64,000 nucleotides of DNA from positions 40,238,019-40,302,018 of the forward strand of contig CM049306.1 of NCBI GenBank assembly GCA_026874595.1, read 5' to 3'. The translations under genes were made by a program, and so were the position numbers. The notes beneath the pieces are model-generated. The model saw nothing but the letters and a program-made list of their open reading frames with translations. It ran no database searches and was not told where the DNA came from. Every line of letters starts with the position of its first letter. Position 1 is the first letter of the stretch. Shown piece after piece: positions 22,506 through 34,334 of this stretch. This DNA is from Sipunculus nudus. Taxonomy: Eukaryota; Annelida; Sipuncula; Golfingiida; Sipunculidae.

Positions 22506-24291
22506 TAGCATGTTTTGAAAGAAAGCAAGATCTTTTTCTTTCTCTCATCAGTGCTTTCCTCCACTATGCAACTACTGCAACAACTTTTATCATAACAACT
22601 CTTTTTACTGCTACGTACATCAGCTTCTACTGTTACTTCTATTACTACCTATGGTGCTCCTTGCTAATGCCACTACTTCTACAGTCTATATAAATGTACT
22701 AAGAATACACCAACTACTACAACTACTGTAACTACAGCTACTACTTCTACACCTTCTGCCACTATTACTACTTCTATTACTTAACTTATCCCATGGTTAA
22801 GAGAAATTACAGAACATTTATTTGATAAGGAGATGAACAATCTTGCATATTGATGCTTCCAAAGTATAAATCCAGTGTTAATAAATTATGCTATAAGTGA
22901 TAAATTCTATCAAGCAAAATTTTGAACAAGATATAACCGTGACAGTCACCAGCCTTGTCTAGGAGACTGCTATTAACGATACAGTAGCATTCTCGTTTCT
23001 GGTCCAACGAGCAAGATTTAACAAGACTAGATTAAATAGATCTTATAAAATGCCATAACATGCAGAAACTAAACCTCTCTAGCATGACACGTTACAGAGT
23101 TATGAGCATGTTGGAGACATCTCCCTTCTTCCTGTTCGACTGCTAGCTTCACTAGCGACTGCTAGCTTCACTAGCGAGACAGTTCGGTCCGCTTTTTTGT
23201 CAGCCCATAACAATGGTTACTGCATAGAGAGGCCGTGTGTCGTCAAAAAAGATGCCTATGGGTCCTTGTTACAGCTGCAGCCTTCAAAATCATATTTCTA
23301 CAGTAACTGAGATATATCGCTCAAAAATGGCATTTCATACTTTTCAAGCTGCAGCGCCCCCGGTGGCCATGGCCACATGGAAAATATAGGGGTTTTTTCC
23401 CCCAAGGCCATGCATGATATTTTGGCCAAGTTTGAAGACTTTGTCTGAGAAAATCTATGGACAAACGAGCAGATGGAAACCAGACAGCCACGACGATATC
23501 ACTATACAATAATCAAATCAGTGTAGGTGTCCTTTAGTTTGTCAGAAGAAAGCTTTATGTTTACCAAAAACGATTCTAGTGGCCTGATGTTTAGCTTCTG
23601 ATGGAAAACCAGCCAATCGCAGAATTCGTGGGAGACTTCATGGTAAACACTTGGAAATTGCCGCTACTTACCTTAGAGGATCAATATGTAATTTACTAAA
23701 TGAGTAGGAAATCCTTTGTATGTTGTCACGTGGTCCTCCTGCATGTTGTCCATAAGCACTAACGAAGCTTTAGGGACTTGTTATTTTAGCTACGCTGTCG
23801 ACGGAGATGACGGGATCAATTCTGTCTTATACGGGAGCCCTTTGGGCCAAAGTTAAAAAGCATCTGACAAAGAGAACCTGGCCTAGATAGTGAAGCCCTC
23901 CAATCAACATATTCCATTTTCTGCTATGTTCATTTCTTATGAACGTCTCGACTCACGTTGTTACAAATGAAAAAAAATAATGGTATTTCTTAATTTGTTT
24001 TGGCTAGACACCAAACATATGACATTATGGAGCCCTTGGTAGAATCACGCTCAGCTTTTATGTAAAAATGAATGTCACTACATTAAATCTAGTCTGGAGA
24101 CTGAGGTGAAAAGTGTCTCACAGACGAACGAACGTGAATGATTAAATTGTCACTGCTACTACCATGAGCAATATATAATTAATTCCTTTTTCAATCTATA
24201 CATGCAAAAGACACATTTGAGTATATCAAGGTCCATGGAGAAATTTAATAAACGCTTATAGGCCGAAGGCTGCATATATTTTGAATTTCAG

Positions 24292-24430
24292 GATTGCAAA
24301 TGGACTGTTATACTACGTTATCTCGTTGAAAGCCTCCGATTTCCATGGTGACCTGTACCTGAACGTGTTTTTGTCGGGACTGGTGGAGATGCTGGCATCA
24401 TGCTCCTCCTGTCCCTAGCCGTCCCTGACT
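24292..24430 (+). pseudogene. Copy of SLC22 exon 7 with 76-base deletion
   Basis: The acceptor attTCAG and the first 99 bases match exon 7 with about four differences (about 96%), then 76 bases including the VGRRWG codons are missing after 24390, shifting the frame. The 3' end keeps the GC donor position (gact|gcaagc). Confidence 0.9.
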
Positions 24431-25099
24431 GCAAGCATCCAACTATAATTTGAGGTTTTGGGCGTGGTTCTAAAAAAAGCGTTATTCCTCTCGGAACCTG
24501 GCCGACATGCGTCCCCTTGCTAATTATGCGCTAAACTTTTTCCGTAGGTAGTGTCTGGAAGCTGTCCTCCTAATATTTGTGTATTGCTTCCCAGCACCCT
24601 TTTCGAAACTCATTTGTCTCAGTCTCAAGAAAGTGCCCAAAGGGTCGGGTAGGGATGGGGATGGGGGGGTGACGTTTTGCGTACACACTAAAACACGGAT
24701 ACCACAGGGCGCATTTCGTCATTTTTGGTATACTCATGTTCTACTCGCCGGGGCATGGTGTAATATAATGGTAATAGAGCTATCTGTCCATTACTACGCA
24801 ATGTTGGTTCTTTTTTCGGACCCCTTTAAATATCATTTTATTTTTCTGTCTCTAGCATCAGACTATAGGTCACTATATATAGGTAGTATATTGAGACTAC
24901 ATTGTGCAGACTGATACGTCAACCCCCCCCCCCCAACACACACACATACACACACATACACACACTCTGGGTCTATTATCAAGCAAAAAATACAAGGCTT
25001 TAGTAGCGGAATGGGCGGGGAGACACACAGGTTATTAAGGTAATAATAAAAGTTAAAAACAATAAGAATAAAAATAATGATAACTAGAATATTTGCAGT

Positions 25100-26150
25100 C
25101 GACAAGCGACTACAAGTATCCACTCAATCACATGGATATGTCGATGGATATATGGTGGCATGGATAAAGTGAGACATAAAATCCTTCCCGATGTGACAAC
25201 CCTCCATATTCGTTTTATCAGAGATGCCCAAGTATCTCAAGATGCACGAATCAATGAAACTAACAATCATAATGTAGGTGGCACCACCATTGATGTGATG
25301 GAGATAATGATAATGCCATCCTAGATCTATGGACATGAAAAACATAAGGCTGATACGTGTGCACTCCTCAGATAAATGCATAAATGTGTTTAACGAATAC
25401 CGTCTTCAGTATGAGGCAGCTATCCACTAAACTTTCAGGCCGCTTCACTGAACATCTCCTGAGAATTGTGCGATTTTCATCAAAACAGACATACAGATGG
25501 ACACCAGATAAAACTTATTAGAGATGGCGCCACCATTCTTGTATACAAGAAAAAAAATCGTAGGTCAATGGACATGCAAAGTTTTAGGCTGAAACATTAA
25601 AACACTCCTCAGATAAATGCTTGAATGTATCCTACAAATACGTTATTGTAGGTAGAACCACCAGTCTTGTGTACGAGAAATCTAATCAAGAAGGATCTAC
25701 ATGCACAGTTTAAGTCCGATACGCCAAACCACTGCTGAGACGTGTGATATTCACCAAAAATAGATTTACAGATGAACATCACGCAAAAACGATTGTAGGT
25801 TGCACCAGCAGTCTTGTGTACAAGATGAAGTTATTCAAGATGCATGCACAATTTTCAGGCTGATACAATAACCCACACCTGATATATGAGAGATATTCAC
25901 CCAAAGATTGACACACACCACGCGAAAACGATTGCAGGTGGCGCCACCAGTCTTGAGTACGAGAGAGAGGTACCCAAAATATATGGACATGAACAATTTC
26001 AGCTCAATACATTGAAGCGCTCCTTCGACAAGGACTATTATCACTAAAAAATCGCACAGATGGACACTTTGCAAAAAGAATTGCAGATGGCCACACCAAT
26101 CTTTGTTAGGCACCAGTTCACTTGTAAAAAAGTCCTCATAATTCGTGGTC
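25100..26150. repeat. Degenerate ~140-bp tandem array with the same palindromic core
   Basis: Core-like motifs occur near 25265, 25525, 25650, 25797, 25936 and 26086, spaced about 127-150 bases apart after the first gap, each followed by text like cagtcttgtgtacaag. It lies in the SLC22 pseudogene where the copy of exon 8 would be expected. Confidence 0.7.
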
Positions 26151-28278
26151 ATTCGTGATGTGAAACTGTGTCACGAATGATCGTGAATGACCACGACCTT
26201 GACACGACTGCAACACGACTACAATACGACTACAACAAGAACCACTCAAGAAAGAGCCGCGACCATAAAACGTTAGACAAAGCTAAAGAACATGGACATC
26301 AACATTTTGGTCCGAGTTGGCGTCAAATCTCAGAGCTTCGAACCTATGTCCGAGCTCTAAACCGACCTTCGTAAGGCCAGAGGCATTCGGTAACAGAGTC
26401 CGATTCAAACATATAACATGTAAGTTATCCTATTTGAAACAGTTTCAAAAGTAAACCTTGAATAACCAGTCGTGTTTTTTTTTCATGTCGTGTTCACGTC
26501 TATTCATTTCCTTTCAAATATATCTCCAAATCGCTGCCTATTTCTTAAACAGCCTCCATGTGTTAAATACTACCATTGAAGTAAACAAATTGACATTATC
26601 TCTCTGGGTGTATAATCTTTTTTTTTAAACTGTGACTTCTTTTCAAACAAATGAGGAAGAAGTTATTACAAATAGCGAATTATGTAGACTTGTTTTAAAG
26701 GACGATGTGTTTTGTGAATAATGGTTCCAACTAAATTTGGACCAAATAATTTGAAGGAGCTGGATTAATTATCTAGTTTCTTCATACTTAAACACACTAA
26801 TAATGATACAGTGCAAGTTTCCTATTTTATTTAAAGTGTTTTAAAACATTTAAGTTTCGGATGTGTTCTTAAGCTGGTATTACTGTGGTTCAAATTCGAG
26901 ATACAAAAAAAATAAAAGAATTACCAGGTTTTAAATCGAGGGCACAATCAACCAGATATTATAACTAATATTTTCAGAATACAGATATTTGACATCTGAT
27001 TTAGGCACGTTGTTTGTCTGGGTTTAAGGAGTGGAAGCCATATTTGCCACAATAAATAGAATTTTCAATTGTCTTATGGTTTCCTTTCCCTAATATATGA
27101 TCTTTGTTTTGATATTATTATAGCTATATATCAGTTAAACATCTATCTTACAATCCAGGAATGAAAATCTGTCAGTCAAGGACACATTTCTAACTTTTTG
27201 TTATATTCTAATAACTTGTCGTACATATCAGTCGTCATTTTCATTTTCTTTTTTCAATGGACTTGAGATATTTTCGGCATGACGCCTAGCCAAGTCCAAT
27301 ATCCAGTCATTGACTTACGGGTCCAATTCTGGTGATCAATAGTCCAAGTTTGGACTCAAGCCCACCGTAACTTCTGGATATATTACGCAGGATTTCTCAC
27401 TGTCGCTCTTCAATATCAGGACACGTAGCCAAGCCAGCATAAGAGTTTCTTCCTCCTTCAGGGCAGATCAAACAAAAAAAAAACAAAAAAAAAAACAAAA
27501 AAAAAAAAAACAGGGGATTAATACGGCCATGCTGTAGCATGATTGAATGTTCGTAGAGCCTTCAGGACTGTGAGGAACTGTCAGTGCTCGACGTCCGGCC
27601 GTCATTGATCGCCCGTCGTCTGTCTATTAAAAGTTTTCTTAGCAGTTGGATCCTGTTTATAATCCTAGCGCCTGAGTATAACTCGATACGACAGTGCTCA
27701 CGACCTGTCATAAAAACACGACAATCACTGGGTTCACTGTACCCATGACCGAGTACGCTATGCCCTGGACGGAATATACACTCTGAGATCAGTTTAACAG
27801 AAAGGCACACGCACATCCGTCTAACCAATCTAATACATTCGTCTGCTTGAGTTCCATCACTCAAATTCGTGATTTAATGTCATTTATTTGTCACTGAATA
27901 TATGCAGAATATTGGGGTTTTTTTCAGATAATGTTTTTGTTAGTAATCTCTCCACTGAATATACGAAAATCAGATAAGATCTTACATAGGCATCACTCTC
28001 AGCTTACTCACGCAAAGATACAGTTGGTCGTACAACATCTGAGTAACAAATCTAAATTAAAAACAAGCCATAACATCAGATGATCTGGATATTTCTGTCC
28101 GTATGCAGAAACAGGACCAACATATTAAAAATGATACCATAAACTGGCTGCTCAGGACTTACTTAATTCTATCCAGACATCCATATATTCATTTTTCCAG
28201 GTTAATTGATAAGTCCTCTTACTTCTGATTAATTCGGTTTATATTCGAGGTTGTACTATATATCTCTATACCCGGTAG

Positions 28279-28423
28279 GGCGATATGTGGCAGTAAGTGA
28301 TATTCGGGACGTTTGCCCATGGGGCAGGCTCTCTCCTTCTCCTGTTACCTAGGAGAACATAAACGCCACGATACCTGCGAACATAGATGAAACAGAAAGA
28401 CGAATACGACACTATAAACTCAT
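28279..28423 (+). pseudogene. Copy of SLC22 exon 9, stop after five codons
   Basis: It is about 82% identical by eye to 17520-17662. The acceptor side is ggtag|GGC and the frame reads GDMWQ then TAA. The LPET region and ETERR region are still visible at the DNA level. Confidence 0.88.
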
Positions 28424-28489
28424 GTACGCCGCCAGCACCCTGATTATCACCCACTCACTTTACTTCGCGAACCGACCAGGATGTTAAAG

Positions 28490-29530
28490 AACGGATATGG
28501 ATGTCAGCAGAAACCCTGAGAAATTTACTTCAGATGTCATGGCATGAATGCTAATCGATCGAATAAAAATTTACGACACCAAAACTGAATTTCTGTTAGT
28601 TGGAACAAACCAACAAATACCAACAGTAAACGTCAGTGAAATAAAAGCAGGTGGTTAGGCTAGTTCATAAAATAAGGAATCTGTGCGTTATCTTTGATTC
28701 AAAAATGTTAATATTGGATCATGTTAACCATGTGAGCAAGATAGGTTACTATCAGATGACTAAAATTAGACAGGAAAAGAAGTATCTGCATGGACAAATC
28801 AGCAGTTGAAGCACTTATTCACTCTCTTGTAAGCTCAATTATTGACTATTGTAATTCTTCACTGTATGGCTGCCCAAAGTATGTGATTAGTAAAATGCAA
28901 AAGTTACAGGACTGTGCAGTCAGATCGGTATGTGGAGCCCAGTGATTTGATCATGTAACTCCTTTGATGAAGAGCTTCACTGGCTTCCGGTTTCCTCTTG
29001 TTTAATATATAAAATAGCTATTTTGGTATTTAAGTGCCTGCATGGCCAGGCACCTGAGTATTTTTCGTGTTTAATTGAGAAGAATAATCTAAGCCGTGCT
29101 CAACGTTATCTGCCTGTGGATCCCAAGACAAGGACAAACATATTGGGGTCAAGGGCCTTCACCAGTGCTGCACCAGCCGTTTTGAATAAACCGCCGGAAC
29201 ACATCAAATGCCAAGACAGTATTAATGCATTCAAAGTCTTATAAAAACATATTTTTTTTTCAGAACTGCTTATCATCTGTTATATATTCACCGATCACAC
29301 AAAAGGTTATTGCTGTCATTTTATTTGCAATTTAGTTTTAGTCTCTTTAGTCATTCTTTTATTCTGGTCATGATCTTATTATATTCTGTTTAAATTTAAT
29401 AACATTTGTTTTAGGATCTTGTAAATTGGTCTCATAGTGAATGTATTATTTGAATTTTAGTCGTTACAGCACAACTGAGTATTACACATGTTGTTCATGT
29501 TTTTGTGGCGCTTTATAAATTTAATAAACT
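28490..29530 (+). mobile_element. 5'-truncated LINE retrotransposon, 3' end of the reverse-transcriptase ORF
   Basis: Broken frames read KTEFLLVGTNQQ, DHVNHVSK, IIDYCNSSLYG and, at 29023-29244, FKCLHGQAPEYFSCLIEKNN followed by AFTSAAPAVLNKPPEHIK and INAFKVLKKHIF. This is the characteristic C-terminal region after the reverse-transcriptase domain of CR1/L2-type LINEs. Stops and frameshifts interrupt it, and no fingers/palm core (YADD) is present, so it is a dead 3' fragment. It ends with a short A/T-rich tail near 29530 (ttataaatttaataaac). It inserted within the intron between the exon 9 and exon 10 copies of the SLC22 pseudogene. Confidence 0.85.
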
Positions 29531-30842
29531 ATAAACTATACCAAACTGAGTCCTATGGGCCTCTGAATTACTTGTTCACACACACAGACACAAATGCGGA
29601 TGAACGTACTCGTCAAGACATAGTTTTCAAACCACACTTCTGGGGAAACGGTGAGGAGGTTGAGCCACTGGTTGAAAAACAGATAATGACGCATGTATCA
29701 TCCCACACCTTTAGCTATATTAAATGGCCGGTAAGGTAAGAGAACAATGCATTGACATAGCGCAAAACTTGCACTCTCCTGTCATATACCTTCATGTAAA
29801 AGCGAGGAAAATCATTAAAAAAAAAACAATTAAAAAATTGTAAGACATGTTCCTTTTTCTGTATTGTTATCCCAGGAATTGCCATCACACAAGGAATAAA
29901 TTAAGCCAATAAGGAATTTTCTTTCCATTAATAAGTTAAATGCAAGTGGATATTATACTGAGAATGTATATTTTTCTTCTGTATGTTCCTTTGAAGTATA
30001 ACACATGCATGCAATATTTACCTACGTCTCAGCATAAATCAATTACTTTAGATGTTTACAATTATAACATATAAGAACTAAATGCCGCCCTTTTTAATAT
30101 AAAATTGCTTCCATGCACACTTTCTAACGATTTTGCGCAGCCCTTAGTAGAGAACGCTGGCACACACAAATACCAGAATCAATTGCAAGCCATATGATTG
30201 TTATGATTGGTTTTCTCAGGTTTTATATGCTTTAACAGATTTACGAGGACCAGTCCTCTTAGGTAAAAAAGGTCAACGAGCGTTTGGTGTGCAGTCAATA
30301 CCATGTTCTTGCATATACGATTATACACACAGTCACACACACACACACCATTTCCTACACACACACCATGCATTTTAATGGAACTACATTCAAATGTTTC
30401 AAATAAATCAAGTAGCATTAAAAATGATCATATGCAAATGTGAATTTAGTATAAATGCTATTTATAAAGAAAACTTTTCTTACGAATGGATTTGCACATC
30501 CAAGAACTCCGTTTTGTTCCCTTATATCAAGAAACATGTGTTTATTGTAATGATCAGCACAGTCTTATTTCAACTGAGCTGCCAAGGCCAGTCATTTGTA
30601 GAATAAATAATTGAAAAATCAGCGATTTGCAGAAATCACTGAATGCACGAATAGTACCGATATTTATATGGTTTTACTTAAATAAGTAATTAGGATAGTA
30701 AATGTTTACTGCATGTGTATAGTTGTATGTAGAATGCCTAATATTGCCTGTGTCAGTCTATATATGCCAGCAGAATAGACAGACGTATAATTATATATTA
30801 TATATTATGTTTCATTTCCGGTAATAAGATATGTCTTTTCAG

Positions 30843-30976
30843 GGATCTTTGCAAATGTTCCTCTTCAACCATAGCATTCAGAATATAAAGAAACGGAAGT
30901 GTTCATTAACCCTTCAAAAACACTAGCTGGGGATTCAAACGCCGATACAAATCCTGAAAATGATATTGGATTTTAA
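30843..30976 (+). pseudogene. Copy of SLC22 exon 10
   Basis: It is preceded by a strong tcttttcag acceptor. It starts with codons for DLCKC as in the intact exon, then an internal deletion puts TAA in frame. The original terminal TTTTAA is kept at 30972-30976. Confidence 0.85.
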
Positions 30977-31269
30977 AGAGACATATGAAATCTTTGATAG
31001 CAACGAAAGATGAAAGGGGCCTATTCCGATATCTGACGTGTATCAAATAATATCTCAAACCTTTTAATAAATTAAATAAAAATTGCGCCGATCCCACGAT
31101 GCACAGGTCCTCCGTTTTGTTAATATTGTTTTTATATCAACGTGTTTTTAACATATGGGGGAGGATAAATAAACACGTTATCCAAACAGGCAAAGCAAGG
31201 ACTTCTAGCGGCAAATCTGACAAACTATACAGTCTGTTCCAGCACCCTTGTCAATCTGTTTTTCGCGAT

Positions 31270-31384
31270 TGTTTTTTTATTTACTAAAAATGTTACATCT
31301 AAACCTTGCTTTGAATTACAAAATAACTTTTTTTTCTATTAAAATTAAATATTTGAAATATGATTAAGTATATATTTATATATA

Positions 31385-31451
<67 letters not shown>

Positions 31452-31560
31452 GAATATGTCGCTCAGAGACGCTGAAAAAGGTATATGTGTGTGTATAAAT
31501 ATTCAAAGTCATCCCACCCCCCCCCCCCCCCCCACCCTGGAAGAAAAATTGACGCCACTG
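31270..31560. mobile_element. Fragment of the GACGCC hAT-like family (second copy)
   Basis: It shares tgttacatctaaaccttgct, the cgctcagagacgctgaaaaa segment, a long (TA)n and the terminal ATTGACGCCACTG with 20866-21334. The left inverted end is not visible. Confidence 0.7.
31375..31448. repeat. (TA)n microsatellite
   Basis: A nearly pure TA run inside the second GACGCC-family fragment. Confidence 0.95.
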
Positions 31561-32524
31561 AGTATGTATCCACATACCACACATGTTACATATAAATGAA
31601 GTATAGTTTTTGTCTCCATAAAATGACACATGCCAGTATAACTTTCCAAAACCGCTCGCATACCTACGGACATAGCTGGAAAAACTTGTATCCGGGCGTG
31701 ATCAAACCTAAATTTAGCACACACCACCTGGTTACTTAACCGCGCACATCAAGATTTTAAAAGCTTTAAACTGATGTTTCCTCTCTCTCTGTTTCCCCTT
31801 TCGTGATTCTTCTCCTAGTTTGGAATTTATCACTCATTTTTAAGATCGGAACTCTGGTCATGCTATCTTGTAATGATAAACAAACACACGTCGACGGGAA
31901 TTACTCACACACAGAACCATAACAACGTAGCAATCGGGTCACTTGAAAAAGATAGTTCATGAAATCGGATGGCTTTCTTTGGGAAAGTGTTGTATTCAAC
32001 CAAAATGAACCAATAGTGGGAAATAATACACATATTATTGCAAATGTTTATGTACCTTCAAATTAATTAAAGAAAACTGAAATATTAAATAAATGTTAAA
32101 ATAATGATTCAATTGCGTAGTAATTATTTCTATTTGTAATACAGCCAGTTTATACAATAAATGTCTTATATTTAACAGTACTATTACTTAAATGCAAGTC
32201 CAATCTCAAATTTAAAAAAAATAACAACTCGTCATTTAAAAGTTGCCTCTTTATATGTACAAATTCATTGATGGTTCGAGAAAGGTGTTTTTACGCTCAA
32301 GTTGATGTACAGAGCACAGCAGTCTAAGTCTGTTCAATCGATTTTGGCATGCATTCCTTATTTTAAAAAAATATTTTTGTTTAATGAGCCTTCTACATTT
32401 CATATATGAAAATTAGATGCGCAGAGCATATTCTAAATTTGTGGTGGAAAATGTAATCAGAAAATGATATTTATATATTGCAAATGAAATATATATATAA
32501 TAAACAGATCTACAGAAACTGTTT

Positions 32525-32827
32525 CCATTTATGAGTTTACTATGAAAGATTATATCTAAATCTATTTTAGAATTAACTTGTACATAACTTGTGCATGTCT
32601 TATTTTCTTAAACCCTTATACGTAATTGTTTTATATTTGAAATGTGATTAAGTATATTTGTATGAAATGTGTAATATAAACAGACACTGGAATGTTTATA
32701 TATGTATATATAATATATTTTGAAAGATATATATATATATATATATATTTATATAAATATATATATGTGTGTGTGCGCGCGAGTCATCCCCCCCCCCCCC
32801 CAATGGAAGAAAAAATTGACGCCACTG
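32525..32827. mobile_element. Fragment of the GACGCC hAT-like family (third copy)
   Basis: It ends ATTGACGCCACTG at 32827 after poly-C and (TA)n, with a diverged tatatctaaatct interior. The left end is missing or too diverged to see. Confidence 0.62.
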
Positions 32828-34334
32828 ACGGCAAACATTTACAATCTTCCAAAACTTCCCTCTGGATCCAATGGTGTTAGCGTCATATCGACCCTCTGGC
32901 ATTACGACCAGATTACTGGCGCCGGCTTGTCTTTACATCTTAGTCTGAGGAACGCATTATGAGACCTTAAGAAGATACAAATATATTCGTCATTTCCGAC
33001 AAAGCTTCATGGCCTACAGGTACACTGTCAATCAACATAAACCAGACCAATCGTTAGCATTTTTGTATACTTTCTAATAATACCAAACATGAGCGAGAAA
33101 AGTTCCGTTTTTTAATCCAGCACATTGGTAAACCCCCTCGGCATGTTTGTTGAATTTATGACCGAATGAACACAAGCTTGACTCGCACGAGTTACAGGAC
33201 ACAGGCAGCTTGCAGGCGATCCGTGTGACCCGTGTCCATGGGGACGGTTTTTCAGTTTTGGTTGTGAGCTCACATATATACTATTGTGTTAATTAATCAG
33301 TCTTAGCATAATATTGAGATTATGGGCCGTTTACCACAATATGAATGTAACCTGAAGCAAGACCACTGCGATACATTCCTCAACATTACTTGTATCACGA
33401 CTCGAGTAGGCTTAACAGCCCAATTATCCGATTGCCTACTGAGTCGGGTTGTCACGGCTACAATGATGTGTGCTTATATATCATACCTGCACCTTAGCTA
33501 AAATACCTAAAAGGAACATGTTCCTGTTTGTAACAACATGATTATGATTTTGATTTTGAGCATGATCTTTATTATGATACAATTAATCATTTTAGTAAAC
33601 AGGCCGAAAAACTAAGTTTGCCTATCAATTCATACGAACTTTTACACGTGTGGGACCTGGGAATTTAATGACTCTATTGCAGCAAACGCATGCACTAATT
33701 ATAATGTAATTTTTCAATTTTATGTAACTTGTAATCAAGTGTTCGCTTTCCGGCATTTGTAAACATTTATACGAAAAATACAAGGTTAGGGCCTAAGGAT
33801 TAATGACGTATAGTATATGGTGCATAGTATATAATGCTGGTATATCGGTAGCTTGGCGAAGAGGTTATGTCTAGTTCTTCATGCTGCCTTACAAAAGCAA
33901 TTCTTTCATATTTTAACCGAGTCTGGGTAATTCTAGCGAGTGTAGAGTCCATATCATTATTCTAGTAGAAAGATACATTATTGATTACTATACGGCTTTA
34001 AGCCAGTGCTAGTCATATAATAAATGGTCTGTTATAAAGATAACACTTCCTTTATTCAGCTATACATAGTATAAAATTTCAAATAAATACCTCCTTTCAT
34101 GCCGAGCAGATCATTCATCACAGCTAGCACTCCATCAAGTAACATTTACACATATGAATCAGTAGACAAATGCCAATCTCTTCAGTGCTACCATGGAATG
34201 ATTACTTGAGTCTGGGTTGGGTAATGCGTATCGAGCACTTAATTTGAAACTTTGGTATCCGTTTTATCCCTATAAGTCGGGTCGTTGAAGACAAGTTTTT
34301 AGGTGTACATGGAAAAACATGGTAGAAAACAGCT

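Larger units (their letters stand above)
21504..30976 (+). pseudogene. 5'-truncated, unprocessed SLC22 pseudogene (unit-2 copy)
   Basis: This is a tandem duplicate of the SLC22-like gene starting within exon 3; exons 1-2 were never included. Recognisable exon copies are 21504-21597 (exon 3), 24292-24430 (exon 7), 28279-28423 (exon 9) and 30843-30976 (exon 10), and intron sequence between them also matches, so this is a DNA-level duplication and not a retrocopy. Copies of exons 4 and 8 were not found; exons 5 and 6 are not recognisable. Exon 7 has a 76-base deletion, exon 9 has an in-frame TAA after five codons, and exon 10 reads into a stop. A LINE 3' end (28490-29530) sits between the exon 9 and 10 copies. 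Confidence 0.93.
31000..34330. other. Unit-2 spacer between SLC22 pseudogene and GPCR
   Basis: Apart from two hAT-like fragments and microsatellites, no gene is seen. The part from about 34080 pairs with 19840 onward in unit 1. Confidence 0.6.

Noticed and set aside
27562-27864. 100-codon minus-strand open frame in the SLC22 pseudogene region
   Set aside because: No recognisable domain, no clear splice context and no equivalent in the live gene; kept as unassigned sequence.
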